From NCBI RefSeq assembly GCF_937892565.1, contig NZ_CALAHQ010000094.1, positions 62,001 to 126,000 of the forward strand: 64,000 bases of DNA, in the 5' to 3' direction. Made by a program: the position numbers and the translations under genes. Within the stretch, counting starts at the first letter, position 1. The number at the start of each line of letters is the position of its first letter. The stretch is from an uncultured Roseicyclus sp. Lineage in GTDB: Bacteria; Pseudomonadota; Alphaproteobacteria; Rhodobacterales; Rhodobacteraceae. The notes under the pieces were generated by a model. It had not been told where the DNA came from. It saw nothing but the letters and a program-made list of their open reading frames with translations, and did not search any database. Of this stretch, positions 51,558 through 59,927 are shown one piece after another.

Positions 51558-52202
51558 GATCTTGCCGTGCTGCAGGCACCCAAACGGATCGAGACCGAGG
51601 CCGATCTTGCGGCGGGGGCCGTGGTGCTGGTGGCACGCGATCCGCGCTTTGTACCGATTCTGGCGGCAGTCGGGCCCTTGCCCTTGCGCCGGAACGCCGA
51701 CGGGTTCGGGGCCCTTTTTGCAGCGATCGTGGGCCAGCAGATTTCGACCGCAGCCGCCGCAGCGATCTGGGCGCGGCTCGAGGCGGGCGGTCTGACAGAG
51801 CCCGCTGCCATCTTGAGCGCCCCCGACGATGTGTTGCGCAAAGCGGGTCTGTCGCGGCCCAAGATCGGCTTTGCGCGTGGGCTGGCCCGTGCCGATCTCG
51901 ATTATGCCGCGCTGCGCGATCTGCCAAGTGCTGCGGTGGTGACGCAGTTGGTGGCCTTGCCGGGTATCGGGCGCTGGACGGCCGAGATTTATGCCAGCTT
52001 TGCGCTGGGGCATGCCGATGTAATTGCCGCCGGTGATCTGGCGTTGCAGCAGGCGGCGGCGCGCGCCTTTGGTCTGCCCACCCGGCCCGGCGAGCGCGAC
52101 TTGCGCCGGATGGCGGAGGATTGGGCACCTGTGCGTGCGGTTGCCGCGCGCGCGCTTTGGGCCTACTACCGCTGCGCAACCAACCGGGAGGGCATCTGGT
52201 GA
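51552..52202 (+). CDS. alkA: DNA-3-methyladenine glycosylase II (AlkA family)
   Basis: The enzyme excises alkylated bases from DNA. The 216-residue protein is the short AlkA type without an Ada-fused N-terminus. The helix-hairpin-helix is at about residues 134-145 (VALPGIGRWTAEIY), and the catalytic Asp162 lies in ADVIAAGDLALQQ. FAAIVGQQISTAAAAAIWARL is the conserved helix before it. An in-frame ATG at 51534 could add six residues. Neither start has a convincing ribosome site. The stop overlaps the GTG of the next gene (GTGA). Confidence 0.92.
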   Translation: MKDLAVLQAPKRIETEADLAAGAVVLVARDPRFVPILAAVGPLPLRRNADGFGALFAAIVGQQISTAAAAAIWARLEAGGLTEPAAILSAPDDVLRKAGLSRPKIGFARGLARADLDYAALRDLPSAAVVTQLVALPGIGRWTAEIYASFALGHADVIAAGDLALQQAAARAFGLPTRPGERDLRRMAEDWAPVRAVAARALWAYYRCATNREGIW

Positions 52203-52873
52203 CGCGGGTTCTGGATTACGGCACGGTGCCGGCACAGTCGGGTCAGGCCGACAGCATGGTGATCTTTCTGCATGGCTATGGGGCGGATGGGGCCGATCTT
52301 TTGGGTCTGGCCGATCCGCTTGGCCCGCATCTGCCCGATACGATGTTCCTGGCCCCCAACGCGCCGGAACGCTCGGCCATGAACCCGATGGGATTTCAGT
52401 GGTTCCCGATCCCGTGGATCGACGGTTCCTCCGAGGAGGCGGCCGCGATGGGACTGGCGCGGGCAAGCGCCGATCTGAACGCCTTTCTGGATCGGGTGAT
52501 GGTCGACCATGACATGTTGCCCGAACAGGTGGCGCTGGTGGGGTTCAGCCAGGGCACGATGATGAGCCTTGAGGTCGCGCCGCGCCGCGCCGATGCGCTG
52601 GCGGGGGTCGTGGGTTTTTCGGGGCGTCTGATCGGCCCCGAGGCGCTGATCGATGAGGTGGTGTCGCGCCCGCCGATCTTGCTTGTTCATGGCGATGCCG
52701 ATGAGGTGGTGCCGCCACAGGCCCTGCCCGAGGCGGCCGGGGCGCTCGAGGCGGCCGGGTTTTCCGAGGTCTATGCCCATGTGATGCGCGGCACCGGCCA
52801 TGGCATCGCACCTGACGGGCTGTCGGTGGCGCTGGCCTTCTTGCGGCAGGTGCTGGGCCAGGAACGGCGCTAG
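52199..52873 (+). CDS. Carboxylesterase / phospholipase family alpha/beta hydrolase, GTG start
   Basis: The 224-residue protein is of the YpfH/acyl-protein thioesterase type. The oxyanion segment is IFLHGYGADGADL, the nucleophile elbow ALVGFSQGTMMS (Ser117), the acid is in LVHGDADEVVPP and the His in RGTGHGIAPDG. It hydrolyses ester or thioester bonds. No signal peptide is present. The GTG at 52199 overlaps the alkA stop by 4 bp and gives the family N-terminus TRVLDYGTVPAQ. An in-frame ATG upstream would lie within alkA. Confidence 0.92.
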   Translation: MTRVLDYGTVPAQSGQADSMVIFLHGYGADGADLLGLADPLGPHLPDTMFLAPNAPERSAMNPMGFQWFPIPWIDGSSEEAAAMGLARASADLNAFLDRVMVDHDMLPEQVALVGFSQGTMMSLEVAPRRADALAGVVGFSGRLIGPEALIDEVVSRPPILLVHGDADEVVPPQALPEAAGALEAAGFSEVYAHVMRGTGHGIAPDGLSVALAFLRQVLGQERR

Positions 52874-52948
52874 AAGCACGCGGCTGTCATGAAACTGTCC
52901 GATCCATGTGGGACAAGCCGGGCATGCCACCCCTGTATCTGGTAGGGC

Positions 52949-52976
52949 TTGCCCTGTGCGAAAGCCCATATATAGT
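52949..52976 (+). promoter_or_regulatory. Predicted promoter of the HNH endonuclease gene
   Basis: TTGCCC at 52949-52954 and TATAGT at 52971-52976 are 16 bp apart. The start would lie near 52983, giving a leader of about 68 nt. The assignment is by sequence only. Confidence 0.4.
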
Positions 52977-53050
52977 GGTCGCTGTGCTGGGGCGGGGCTC
53001 CCGCCTTGGTGCTTGCATGACGAGCAGACAGGGTGGGAACGGAGTCGCAC

Positions 53051-53647
53051 ATGGACGCCGCATCACAGATTGAGTTCAGAACGCATTTCGTTCGCGCCCC
53101 CGGTGCGCTCAAAAGCCACCCGGCTTTGGTGCTGAACGCGGATTACCGGCCCTTGAGCTACTATCCGCTGTCGCTGTGGCCCTGGCAGGAGGCCGTCAAG
53201 GCCGCGTGGTTGGACCGGGTCGATATCGTGGCCGAATATGACGAGATGGTCCGATCGCCGTCGACGCAGATCAGAATCCCGTCGGTTGTGGTGCTGAAGG
53301 ATTACGTCAAACCCCAAAAGCGCGTGGCCTTCACGCGCTTTAATCTTTTCTTGAGGGATGAATTTTCCTGTCAGTATTGCGGGTCCAAGGGGGATCTGAC
53401 CTTTGACCATGTGGTGCCGCGCGCACGCGGTGGGGTGACAAGCTGGGAAAATGTCGTCGCGGCCTGTTCGGGATGCAATCTGCGCAAGGGTGCCAAGAGC
53501 CTGCGCCAATCGGGGCTGAGCTTGCGCAAGGCGCCACGCCAGCCGGGCGCCGAGGAATTGCGCAACATGGGGCGCAAGTTCCCGCCGGGATATCTTCATT
53601 CCAGCTGGCTCGATTTCCTCTATTGGGACAGCGAACTGGAAGCGTGA
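53051..53647 (+). CDS. HNH endonuclease family protein
   Basis: The 198-residue protein has the HNH core with zinc-ribbon Cys: FSCQYCGSKGDLTFDHVVPRA (C107, C110, catalytic His120, given by ends FSCQYCG and LTFDHVVPRA), WENVVAACSGCNLRKG (Asn134, C139, C142). The N-terminal LVLNADYRPLSYYPLSLWPW is typical of the stand-alone HNH proteins widespread in Rhodobacterales. No intron, intein or phage context is present, so it is probably a resident cellular nuclease of unknown role. GGAG at 53041-53044 supports the ATG at 53051. Confidence 0.92.
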   Translation: MDAASQIEFRTHFVRAPGALKSHPALVLNADYRPLSYYPLSLWPWQEAVKAAWLDRVDIVAEYDEMVRSPSTQIRIPSVVVLKDYVKPQKRVAFTRFNLFLRDEFSCQYCGSKGDLTFDHVVPRARGGVTSWENVVAACSGCNLRKGAKSLRQSGLSLRKAPRQPGAEELRNMGRKFPPGYLHSSWLDFLYWDSELEA

Positions 53648-53722
53648 GTGCGCGCCGCGTGACAGGGGGGGCTTGCGCCGGTATCATGAACGCCGAACCC
53701 TGATCCTGGAAGGCAACCGCCC

Positions 53723-54679
53723 ATGTCTGACCCGTTTTTTCAACCGCCTTCGGGCACCGACCTGCCGCGCTACGCGGGTGTGCCAAGCTTCATGCGGCTG
53801 CCCGTTCTGCCCGAAGGGCATCCCAGACGCGCCGAGGTCGATATCGGCATTTTCGGCCTGCCTTGGGATGGGGCGACATCCAACCGTCCGGGCGCGCGCC
53901 ATGGGCCGCGCGCGTTGCGCGATGCCTCGACCATGGTGCGCGCGCGCAACCGCGCCACGGGGCAAGAGCCCTTCGCATCGGCCCGCATCGCCGATCTGGG
54001 CGATGTGGCGATGAGCCCGGTCGATCAGGACGAAGCGCTTGGCAATGCCCAGAGCTTTGTGCGCGGCATGCTGGCGCAAGGCATCCGGCCCTTCATGGTG
54101 GGGGGCGACCATCTGTGCACGCTGACGGTGTTGCGCGAATTGCGCGCGGCGCGTGGGGCGCCCTTTGGGCTGGTGCTGCTTGACAGCCACACCGATCTTT
54201 ACCCCCCCTATTTCGGGGGGCGCACGCTGACCCATGGCAATCCGTTCCGTCAGGCCATCGACGAGGGCTGTCTGGACCCGACGCTGTGCGTGATGGCGGG
54301 GATGCGCGGCACCTCGTACAACACCGAGGATTTTGACTACGGCCTTGAACGGGGCGTGCGCATCTTGCCGATCGAGGAGTGTATGGATCTGGGTTGGCCG
54401 CAGGTGATGCAGATCGCCCGCACGGTGGTGGGGCGCGCGCCCGCCTATCTGAGCTTTGACATCGATTTCATCGATCCCGCCTATGCCCCCGGCACCGGCA
54501 CGCCCGAGGTGGGCGGGCCCACAAGCTTTGAGGCGATCCAATGCGTGCGGGCCTTGCGTGGGCTTGATCTGATTGGTGCCGATCTGGTCGAGGTGTCGCC
54601 GCCCTTTGATGTGGGGGGCACGACCGCATGGCTTGGGGCTTCGGTGATGTTCGAGATCTTGTGCGCCATGCAAGCCTGA
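53723..54679 (+). CDS. speB: Agmatinase-family ureohydrolase
   Basis: The 318-residue enzyme hydrolyses a guanidino compound to urea and an amine. The Mn-binding motifs are MVGGDHLCTLTVL, VLLDSHTDLYPP and YLSFDIDFIDPAYAPGTGTPEVGG. The first Asp-His motif reads DSHTD rather than the usual DAH.D, a small variation. Similarity is to agmatinase and guanidinobutyrase, so the exact substrate is open. The start MSDPFFQPPSGTDLPRYAG at 53723 is family-like. A short gap separates it from the zwf operon, with no obvious regulatory tie. Confidence 0.88.
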   Translation: MSDPFFQPPSGTDLPRYAGVPSFMRLPVLPEGHPRRAEVDIGIFGLPWDGATSNRPGARHGPRALRDASTMVRARNRATGQEPFASARIADLGDVAMSPVDQDEALGNAQSFVRGMLAQGIRPFMVGGDHLCTLTVLRELRAARGAPFGLVLLDSHTDLYPPYFGGRTLTHGNPFRQAIDEGCLDPTLCVMAGMRGTSYNTEDFDYGLERGVRILPIEECMDLGWPQVMQIARTVVGRAPAYLSFDIDFIDPAYAPGTGTPEVGGPTSFEAIQCVRALRGLDLIGADLVEVSPPFDVGGTTAWLGASVMFEILCAMQA

Positions 54680-54733
54680 GGGGTCTTTTGCTGGACTATC
54701 GCTTGCGCTGGGTGTAGACGCCGGGATAGAAAA

Positions 54734-54749
54734 TTGTTAGCGCTAACAA
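54734..54749. promoter_or_regulatory. LacI-type operator TTGTTAGCGCTAACAA upstream of zwf
   Basis: This is a 16-bp perfect palindrome 30 bp before the zwf ATG. Its inner 14 bp are identical to the palindrome upstream of edd at 41254-41267. The shared site links the glucose 6-phosphate operon with edd-eda under one regulator. Confidence 0.75.
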
Positions 54750-54778
54750 AGCGGCATGGATGCTTTGGAAGGACAAAA

Positions 54779-56224
54779 ATGGTTTCGCGCGTCATTCCGG
54801 TCGAACCCTTTGATCTGGTGATTTTCGGGGCGACGGGTGATCTTGCCCGGCGCAAGATCTTGCCGGGGCTTTATCGGCGGTTTTGCGATGGGCAGATGCC
54901 GGCCGAGGCCTGCATCATCGGGGCTGCGCGCAGCGAACAAGACAGCGCCGCATGGCAGGCGCAGGTGATCGAGGCGATCGAAACCTTTGTGCCGGCCGCC
55001 AAACGCGATGCAACCAGCCTGAATGCATTTTGTGCCCGGTTGGCCTATGTCGCGGTCGACGCACAGGGCGAACGGGGGTGGGCGGATCTGGCGGCGCGCA
55101 TGCGCGCGGACCGGGTGCAGGCCTTTTATTTCTCGGTCGCGCCTTCGCTGTTCGGGGCTTTGGCGGAACGCTTGCATCACTTCAACATCGCACGGCAAGA
55201 TGCTAGGATTGTTGTTGAAAAGCCGTTTGGCCGTGATCTGGAAACGGCACGGGCGCTCAATGCCACGCTGGCTGCACATTTCCACGAGACCCAGATTTAT
55301 CGCATCGATCATTATCTGGGCAAGGAAACGGTGCAAAACCTGATGGCCGTGCGCTTTGGCAACACGCTGTTCGAACCGCTCTGGAACGCGCAGTATGTCG
55401 ATCATGTCCAGATCACGGTCGCCGAAGAGGTGGGCGTGGGCGGGCGCGGGGCCTATTACGACACCTCCGGCGCGATGCGGGACATGGTGCAAAACCACCT
55501 GATGCAGCTGTTGTGCCTGACCGCGATGGAGCCGCCGGCCCGCTTTGATCCCGATGCCGTGCGCGACGAAAAGCTCAAGGTGATCCGCGCGCTCGATCCC
55601 GTTGCCCCCGCGCAGATCGTGCGCGGCCAGTATCAGGCGGGCGTGCAGCCCGCGTATCTGGTCGATGTCGAAAACCCCGTCAGCCGCACCGAAAGCTTCA
55701 TCGCCATGAAGCTGCATATCGCCAACTGGCGCTGGAGCGGCACACCCTTTTACCTGCGCACCGGCAAGCGGATGAAGGCGCGCAAATCCGAGATCGTGAT
55801 CCATTTCAAGAAACCCCCGCATTCGATCTTTGATGCCGATGCGGGTGGGCGTGCCAATGTCTTGTCCATTCGCCTCCAGCCCGATGAGGGGATCGATCTG
55901 CGTGTGACGATCAAGGAACCGGGGCCGGGCGGCATGCGGTTGATCGATGTGCCGCTCGACATGAGCTTTGCCGAGGCGCTGGGGCCCGAGGCGGCGGATG
56001 TGCCCGATGCCTATGAGCGTCTGATCATGGATGTGATCCGGGGCAACCAGACGTTGTTCATGCGTGGCGACGAGGTCGAGGCCGCCTGGGGCTGGACCGA
56101 TCCGATCATCGCCGCGTGGGAAGCAAAGGGCGACCGCCCCTTGCCCTATGCGCCGGGCAGCACAGGGCCAGAGGAAGCCGCAATCATGCTGCATCGGGAT
56201 GGGCGGCGCTGGCGGGAGATTTGA
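54779..56224 (+). CDS. zwf: Glucose-6-phosphate 1-dehydrogenase
   Basis: Zwf oxidises glucose 6-phosphate to 6-phosphogluconolactone with NADP or NAD. The 481-residue protein has the dinucleotide motif LVIFGATGDLARRKILP near residues 13-29 and the active-site block IYRIDHYLGKETVQN near 171-185. VVEKPFGRDLETARALN and LRTGKRMKARKSEIVI are also conserved. GGAAGGA at 54766-54772 supports the ATG at 54779. The in-frame sequence upstream lies within the operator. It opens the zwf-pgl-pgi operon. Confidence 0.96.
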   Translation: MVSRVIPVEPFDLVIFGATGDLARRKILPGLYRRFCDGQMPAEACIIGAARSEQDSAAWQAQVIEAIETFVPAAKRDATSLNAFCARLAYVAVDAQGERGWADLAARMRADRVQAFYFSVAPSLFGALAERLHHFNIARQDARIVVEKPFGRDLETARALNATLAAHFHETQIYRIDHYLGKETVQNLMAVRFGNTLFEPLWNAQYVDHVQITVAEEVGVGGRGAYYDTSGAMRDMVQNHLMQLLCLTAMEPPARFDPDAVRDEKLKVIRALDPVAPAQIVRGQYQAGVQPAYLVDVENPVSRTESFIAMKLHIANWRWSGTPFYLRTGKRMKARKSEIVIHFKKPPHSIFDADAGGRANVLSIRLQPDEGIDLRVTIKEPGPGGMRLIDVPLDMSFAEALGPEAADVPDAYERLIMDVIRGNQTLFMRGDEVEAAWGWTDPIIAAWEAKGDRPLPYAPGSTGPEEAAIMLHRDGRRWREI

Positions 56225-56225
56225 C

Positions 56226-56897
56226 ATGGAGCTGATCGAATACCCTGACCGCGATTTGATGATGCTGGCATTGGCCGACCGTTTGACCGGCGATCTGGGC
56301 CTTGCGCTGCGGATGAATGCGCGCGTCACGCTGTCGGTTCCCGGCGGCACGACGCCCGGACCGATCTTTGACATGCTTTGTGCGCAGGATCTGGATTGGG
56401 ATCGCGTGGCGGTGGTGCTGAATGATGAACGCTGGGTCCCCGAAGACAACCCGCGTTCCAACACCGCGCTTTTGAAGCAACGTCTCTTGATATCAAAGGC
56501 ATCCAGCGCGACATTGATACCGCTTTATGCCACGGCCGCAGCGCCCGAGGACAAGATCGCGGAACTGGCGGCGGATTTGCTGCCGCATCTGCCGCTGTCG
56601 GTTTTGTTGTTGGGGATGGGGGCCGATATGCACACCGCCAGCCTGTTTCCGGGGGCCGATGCTCTGGCCGCTGCTCTGGCCGATGACGCGCCGCCGCTTA
56701 TGGTGCTGCGCGCCCAAGGGGCGGGCGAGCCGCGCGTGAGCCTGACCGCACCGGTTCTGCGGGCGGCCATGTCGACCCATGTGGTGATCACAGGCGCCGA
56801 GAAACGCGTCGCGATCGAACGGGCGGCGACCCTTTCGCCGATGGAGGCGCCCATCGCCTGTGTCTTGGGGCAAGCGGTGGTGCATTGGGCGGCATGA
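56226..56897 (+). CDS. pgl: 6-phosphogluconolactonase
   Basis: Pgl hydrolyses 6-phosphogluconolactone to 6-phosphogluconate. The 223-residue DevB/Pgl-family protein has [32 protein letters not shown] and [19 protein letters not shown], the three conserved blocks of the active site. It begins 1 bp after the zwf stop and overlaps pgi by 4 bp (ATGA), so all three genes are translated together. Confidence 0.95.
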   Translation: MELIEYPDRDLMMLALADRLTGDLGLALRMNARVTLSVPGGTTPGPIFDMLCAQDLDWDRVAVVLNDERWVPEDNPRSNTALLKQRLLISKASSATLIPLYATAAAPEDKIAELAADLLPHLPLSVLLLGMGADMHTASLFPGADALAAALADDAPPLMVLRAQGAGEPRVSLTAPVLRAAMSTHVVITGAEKRVAIERAATLSPMEAPIACVLGQAVVHWAA

Positions 56898-58507
56898 TGG
56901 ACATGGATGGGCTTTGGCAAGATCTGCGCGCGCATGCGGCGCGGGTTGCGGATCGTTCGATCGTGTCGCTTTTCGAGGATCCGGGGCGCGCGGCGCGCTT
57001 TTCCTGGGCTTTGGGCGACATGCTGTTTGACGCCTCGAAAACCCAGATCGACGATGGGGTTCTGGCGGCCCTGATCGCGCTGGCGCGTGGGGCCGGGGTC
57101 GAGGCGCGGCGCGACGCGATGTTTTCGGGCGCGACAATCAACGAGACCGAGGGGCGCGCGGTGCTGCACACCGCCTTGCGCGCGGCCGAGGGGCCGATCC
57201 TGGTCGCGGGTCATGATGTCTTGCCCGCCATTCAGGCGACCCGCGCGCGCATGGCCGATTTCGCGCAAGCCGTTCGGTCGGGCGCGCTCACGGGCGCGGG
57301 CGGGCGCTACACCGATGTGGTCAATATCGGTATCGGCGGGTCCGATCTGGGCCCGGCCATGGCGACGCTGGCGCTTGGCCCCTATCATGACGGCCCAAGG
57401 GTGCATTTCGTGTCGAATGTCGATGGCGCCCACATTCACGATACGCTGCAAGCACTTGATCCAAAAACGACTTTGGTGGTTGTTGCCTCCAAGACCTTTA
57501 CCACCATCGAAACCATGACCAATGCCGATACCGCCCGGGTCTGGATGGCGCGCGCGGTGGATGATCCGGCCGCCCAGTTCGTGGCGCTGTCAAGTGCGAC
57601 CGACCGCACCGCCGCCTATGGCATCGATCCGGCCCGCGTCTTTGGTTTCGAGGATTGGGTGGGCGGGCGCTATTCGCTTTGGGGGCCGATCGGGCTTGGC
57701 CTGATGATTGCCATCGGCCCCGAGCGCTTCGAGGCCTTTCTGGCCGGTGCGCGTGCGATGGATGCGCATTTCCAAAGCGCTGATCTGGCGCGGAACCTGC
57801 CGGTTGTATTGGCACTGGTGGGCATGTGGCACAATCAGGTGCAAGACCATGCCACCCGCGCCGTTTTGCCCTATGATCAACGACTTCAGCGGTTGCCCGC
57901 CTATCTTCAACAGCTCGAGATGGAAAGCAACGGCAAGCGCGTCGGGATGGATGGGCGCGATCTGACCCAACAGTCGGGCCCCGTGGTCTGGGGTGAACCC
58001 GGCACAAACGGGCAGCACGCCTTTTACCAGTTGATCCATCAGGGCACCCGCGTGATCCCCTGTGAATTCCTGATCGCCGCCGAAGGGCATGAGCCCGATC
58101 TGGCCCATCATCACCGTCTGCTTGTCGCCAATTGTCTGGCGCAATCCGAGGCGCTGATGCGCGGTCGCGATCTGGATCAGGCACGCATGCTGATGCAGGC
58201 GCAGGGGCTGTCGGGCGCCGAACTGGACCGTCAGGCCCGCCACCGGGTCTTTCCCGGCAACCGCCCCTCGACCACGCTGATCTATCGCAAGCTGACGCCC
58301 TTTGTGTTGGGCCAGATCATCGCGCTTTATGAGCATCGGGTCTTTGTCGAAGGGGTGATCCTGGGGATCAACAGCTTCGATCAATGGGGGGTTGAGCTGG
58401 GCAAGGAATTGGCCCGTGCGCTTGAACCCGTGCTGGCCGGGCAAGATGATGGCGCGCACAAGGACGGATCGACACGACAGCTGGTGGAATTTGTGCGCCG
58501 CGGGTGA
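56894..58507 (+). CDS. pgi: Glucose-6-phosphate isomerase
   Basis: Pgi interconverts glucose 6-phosphate and fructose 6-phosphate. The 537-residue protein has [14 protein letters not shown], the base Glu in [30 protein letters not shown] and the C-terminal signature [15 protein letters not shown]. It lets fructose 6-phosphate from gluconeogenesis or the triose pool return to the Entner-Doudoroff route. The ATG at 56894 overlaps the pgl stop. A TTG or GTG a few codons upstream is less likely. Confidence 0.96.
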   Translation: MMDMDGLWQDLRAHAARVADRSIVSLFEDPGRAARFSWALGDMLFDASKTQIDDGVLAALIALARGAGVEARRDAMFSGATINETEGRAVLHTALRAAEGPILVAGHDVLPAIQATRARMADFAQAVRSGALTGAGGRYTDVVNIGIGGSDLGPAMATLALGPYHDGPRVHFVSNVDGAHIHDTLQALDPKTTLVVVASKTFTTIETMTNADTARVWMARAVDDPAAQFVALSSATDRTAAYGIDPARVFGFEDWVGGRYSLWGPIGLGLMIAIGPERFEAFLAGARAMDAHFQSADLARNLPVVLALVGMWHNQVQDHATRAVLPYDQRLQRLPAYLQQLEMESNGKRVGMDGRDLTQQSGPVVWGEPGTNGQHAFYQLIHQGTRVIPCEFLIAAEGHEPDLAHHHRLLVANCLAQSEALMRGRDLDQARMLMQAQGLSGAELDRQARHRVFPGNRPSTTLIYRKLTPFVLGQIIALYEHRVFVEGVILGINSFDQWGVELGKELARALEPVLAGQDDGAHKDGSTRQLVEFVRRG

Positions 58508-58668
58508 CGGGCGCGCCCGCTGACAATCGGGGGATGGGCGTATCTGGTCCGTGCGGATGGCGGGGTGCGGCCTTCGGTCGCCCGCATCGTGGCGCAGGCG
58601 CGTCGGAACGCGCTTTCATCCCGTATGCAGTTGGATACACCTGATCCCAAGGCGAGGAAGGATCTGGT

Positions 58669-59703
58669 TTGACGGCAATCGACCCTGTCTGGCGCGAGGC
58701 GGCCACGGCACTTGTCATCGGGGCTGCCGGGGCTGCTCTGTTTTGGGTGATCGGGTTTCCGGCCGCCTTGCTGACGGGACCGGCAACCGCCGTTTCCATC
58801 GCCACGGTTCTGGGGGTGCGCTGCACCATCCCGCCGCTGTTGCGCGACGGTGTGTTCTTGCTGATCGGGGTCTCGATCGGCAGCACGGTCACCCCCGAGG
58901 TGATCGCCACCGCGATGGCTTGGCCCTTGTCGCTGGCGGTTCTGACGGTAACCCTGGTGCTGGTCTTGATCATCGCGATGATCGCGCTGGAGCGGTTGTT
59001 CCGCTTTGACCGAATGACCGCGATGCTGTCGGCCACGCCCGGGCATCTGAGTTATGTGCTGGGTCTGTCCACCGAGATGGGCGCAGATGTGCCGCGTGTG
59101 GCGCTGGTGCAATCGGTGCGGGTCTTGCTTTTGACGCTGGTGGTGCCGGTTCTGGTGGCGCTTTGGGGGGTGGAAGGCACGGCCAATCTGCAAGATCGGG
59201 GTGGCATTGCGATCTGGGCCATTTTCGTCATCTTTCCGTTGTCGATCCTGCTGGGCCTGGGGTTGAAGCGCCTGCATGTGCCCGCGCCCTTGTTGTTGGG
59301 CGCGATGGGGGTGTCGGCCTTGGGGCAGGGTGCAGAGATCACGCCCGGGGCTTTGCCGGATTGGCTGATCGGTGCTGCCTTTGTGGCGATGGGTTCGCTG
59401 ATCGGCACGCGGTTTGTGGGGGTGGATCGCGGGGCTTTGGCCGGGGCGATTCTGGCGGGGCTGGTGTGTACTCTGGTTGCCTGTGGTGTGGCAGCACTTG
59501 GGGCGGTTCTGGCCTCCGAGATCGTCGGGCTGCCGCCTGCGGTGTTGTTGTTGGCCTTCGCGCCCGGCGGGGTGGAGGTGATGGCGGCGATTGCCATCGA
59601 AACCGGGCTGGAGCCGGCATTTGTTGCGGCCCACCATGTGTTTCGGCTTTTGGTGCTGACGGTGATCGTGCCCGTGATGGTCATCTGGGCGCGGCGATCC
59701 TGA
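58669..59703 (+). CDS. AbrB-family membrane protein (putative ammonia monooxygenase family), TTG start
   Basis: The 344-residue protein has about ten hydrophobic segments in two repeated halves, as in the AbrB duplication family. Each half contains a glycine-rich element: GPATAVSIATVLGV and LSATPGHLSYVLGLSTEMG in the first, LAFAPGGVEVMAAIAIETG in the second. The name putative ammonia monooxygenase in databases is historical. Transport is more likely. The TTG at 58669 follows GAGGAAGGA at 58654-58662 and no in-frame ATG is near. Confidence 0.85.
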   Translation: MTAIDPVWREAATALVIGAAGAALFWVIGFPAALLTGPATAVSIATVLGVRCTIPPLLRDGVFLLIGVSIGSTVTPEVIATAMAWPLSLAVLTVTLVLVLIIAMIALERLFRFDRMTAMLSATPGHLSYVLGLSTEMGADVPRVALVQSVRVLLLTLVVPVLVALWGVEGTANLQDRGGIAIWAIFVIFPLSILLGLGLKRLHVPAPLLLGAMGVSALGQGAEITPGALPDWLIGAAFVAMGSLIGTRFVGVDRGALAGAILAGLVCTLVACGVAALGAVLASEIVGLPPAVLLLAFAPGGVEVMAAIAIETGLEPAFVAAHHVFRLLVLTVIVPVMVIWARRS

Positions 59704-59791
59704 GGCGGCGACATCACGGCGCCCTCTGTGGCCCCTTCGGGTCATCCGCCGCTTCCGGCACGTGTCCTGGTCACGCGGGCAGCGCGCGGTA

Positions 59792-59865
59792 TGGAGCGGG
59801 TAGCGGGAATCGAACCCGCGCGTTCAGCTTGGGAAGCTGACAGGCTGCCATTACATCATACCCGC
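59792..59865 (-). tRNA. tRNA-Gly (anticodon CCC)
   Basis: Read on the minus strand, a 7-bp acceptor stem (GCGGGTA with TACCCGC) encloses a complete cloverleaf. The anticodon stem TCAGC/GCTGA closes the loop TTCCCAA, which gives anticodon CCC. The T arm has GGGTTCGATTCCC. The discriminator is U and CCA is encoded. The tRNA reads GGG glycine codons. Confidence 0.95.
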
Positions 59866-59927
59866 CTGATGCCGATCAGATAGTCCCGCCCGGCCGGGCC
59901 CGTCAAGACCCGACACAGGCCCGAGAG

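Noticed and set aside
53051..53647. HNH gene as a sign of a homing intron, intein or phage
   Set aside because: No intron, intein, integrase or phage gene is near, and composition matches the neighbours.
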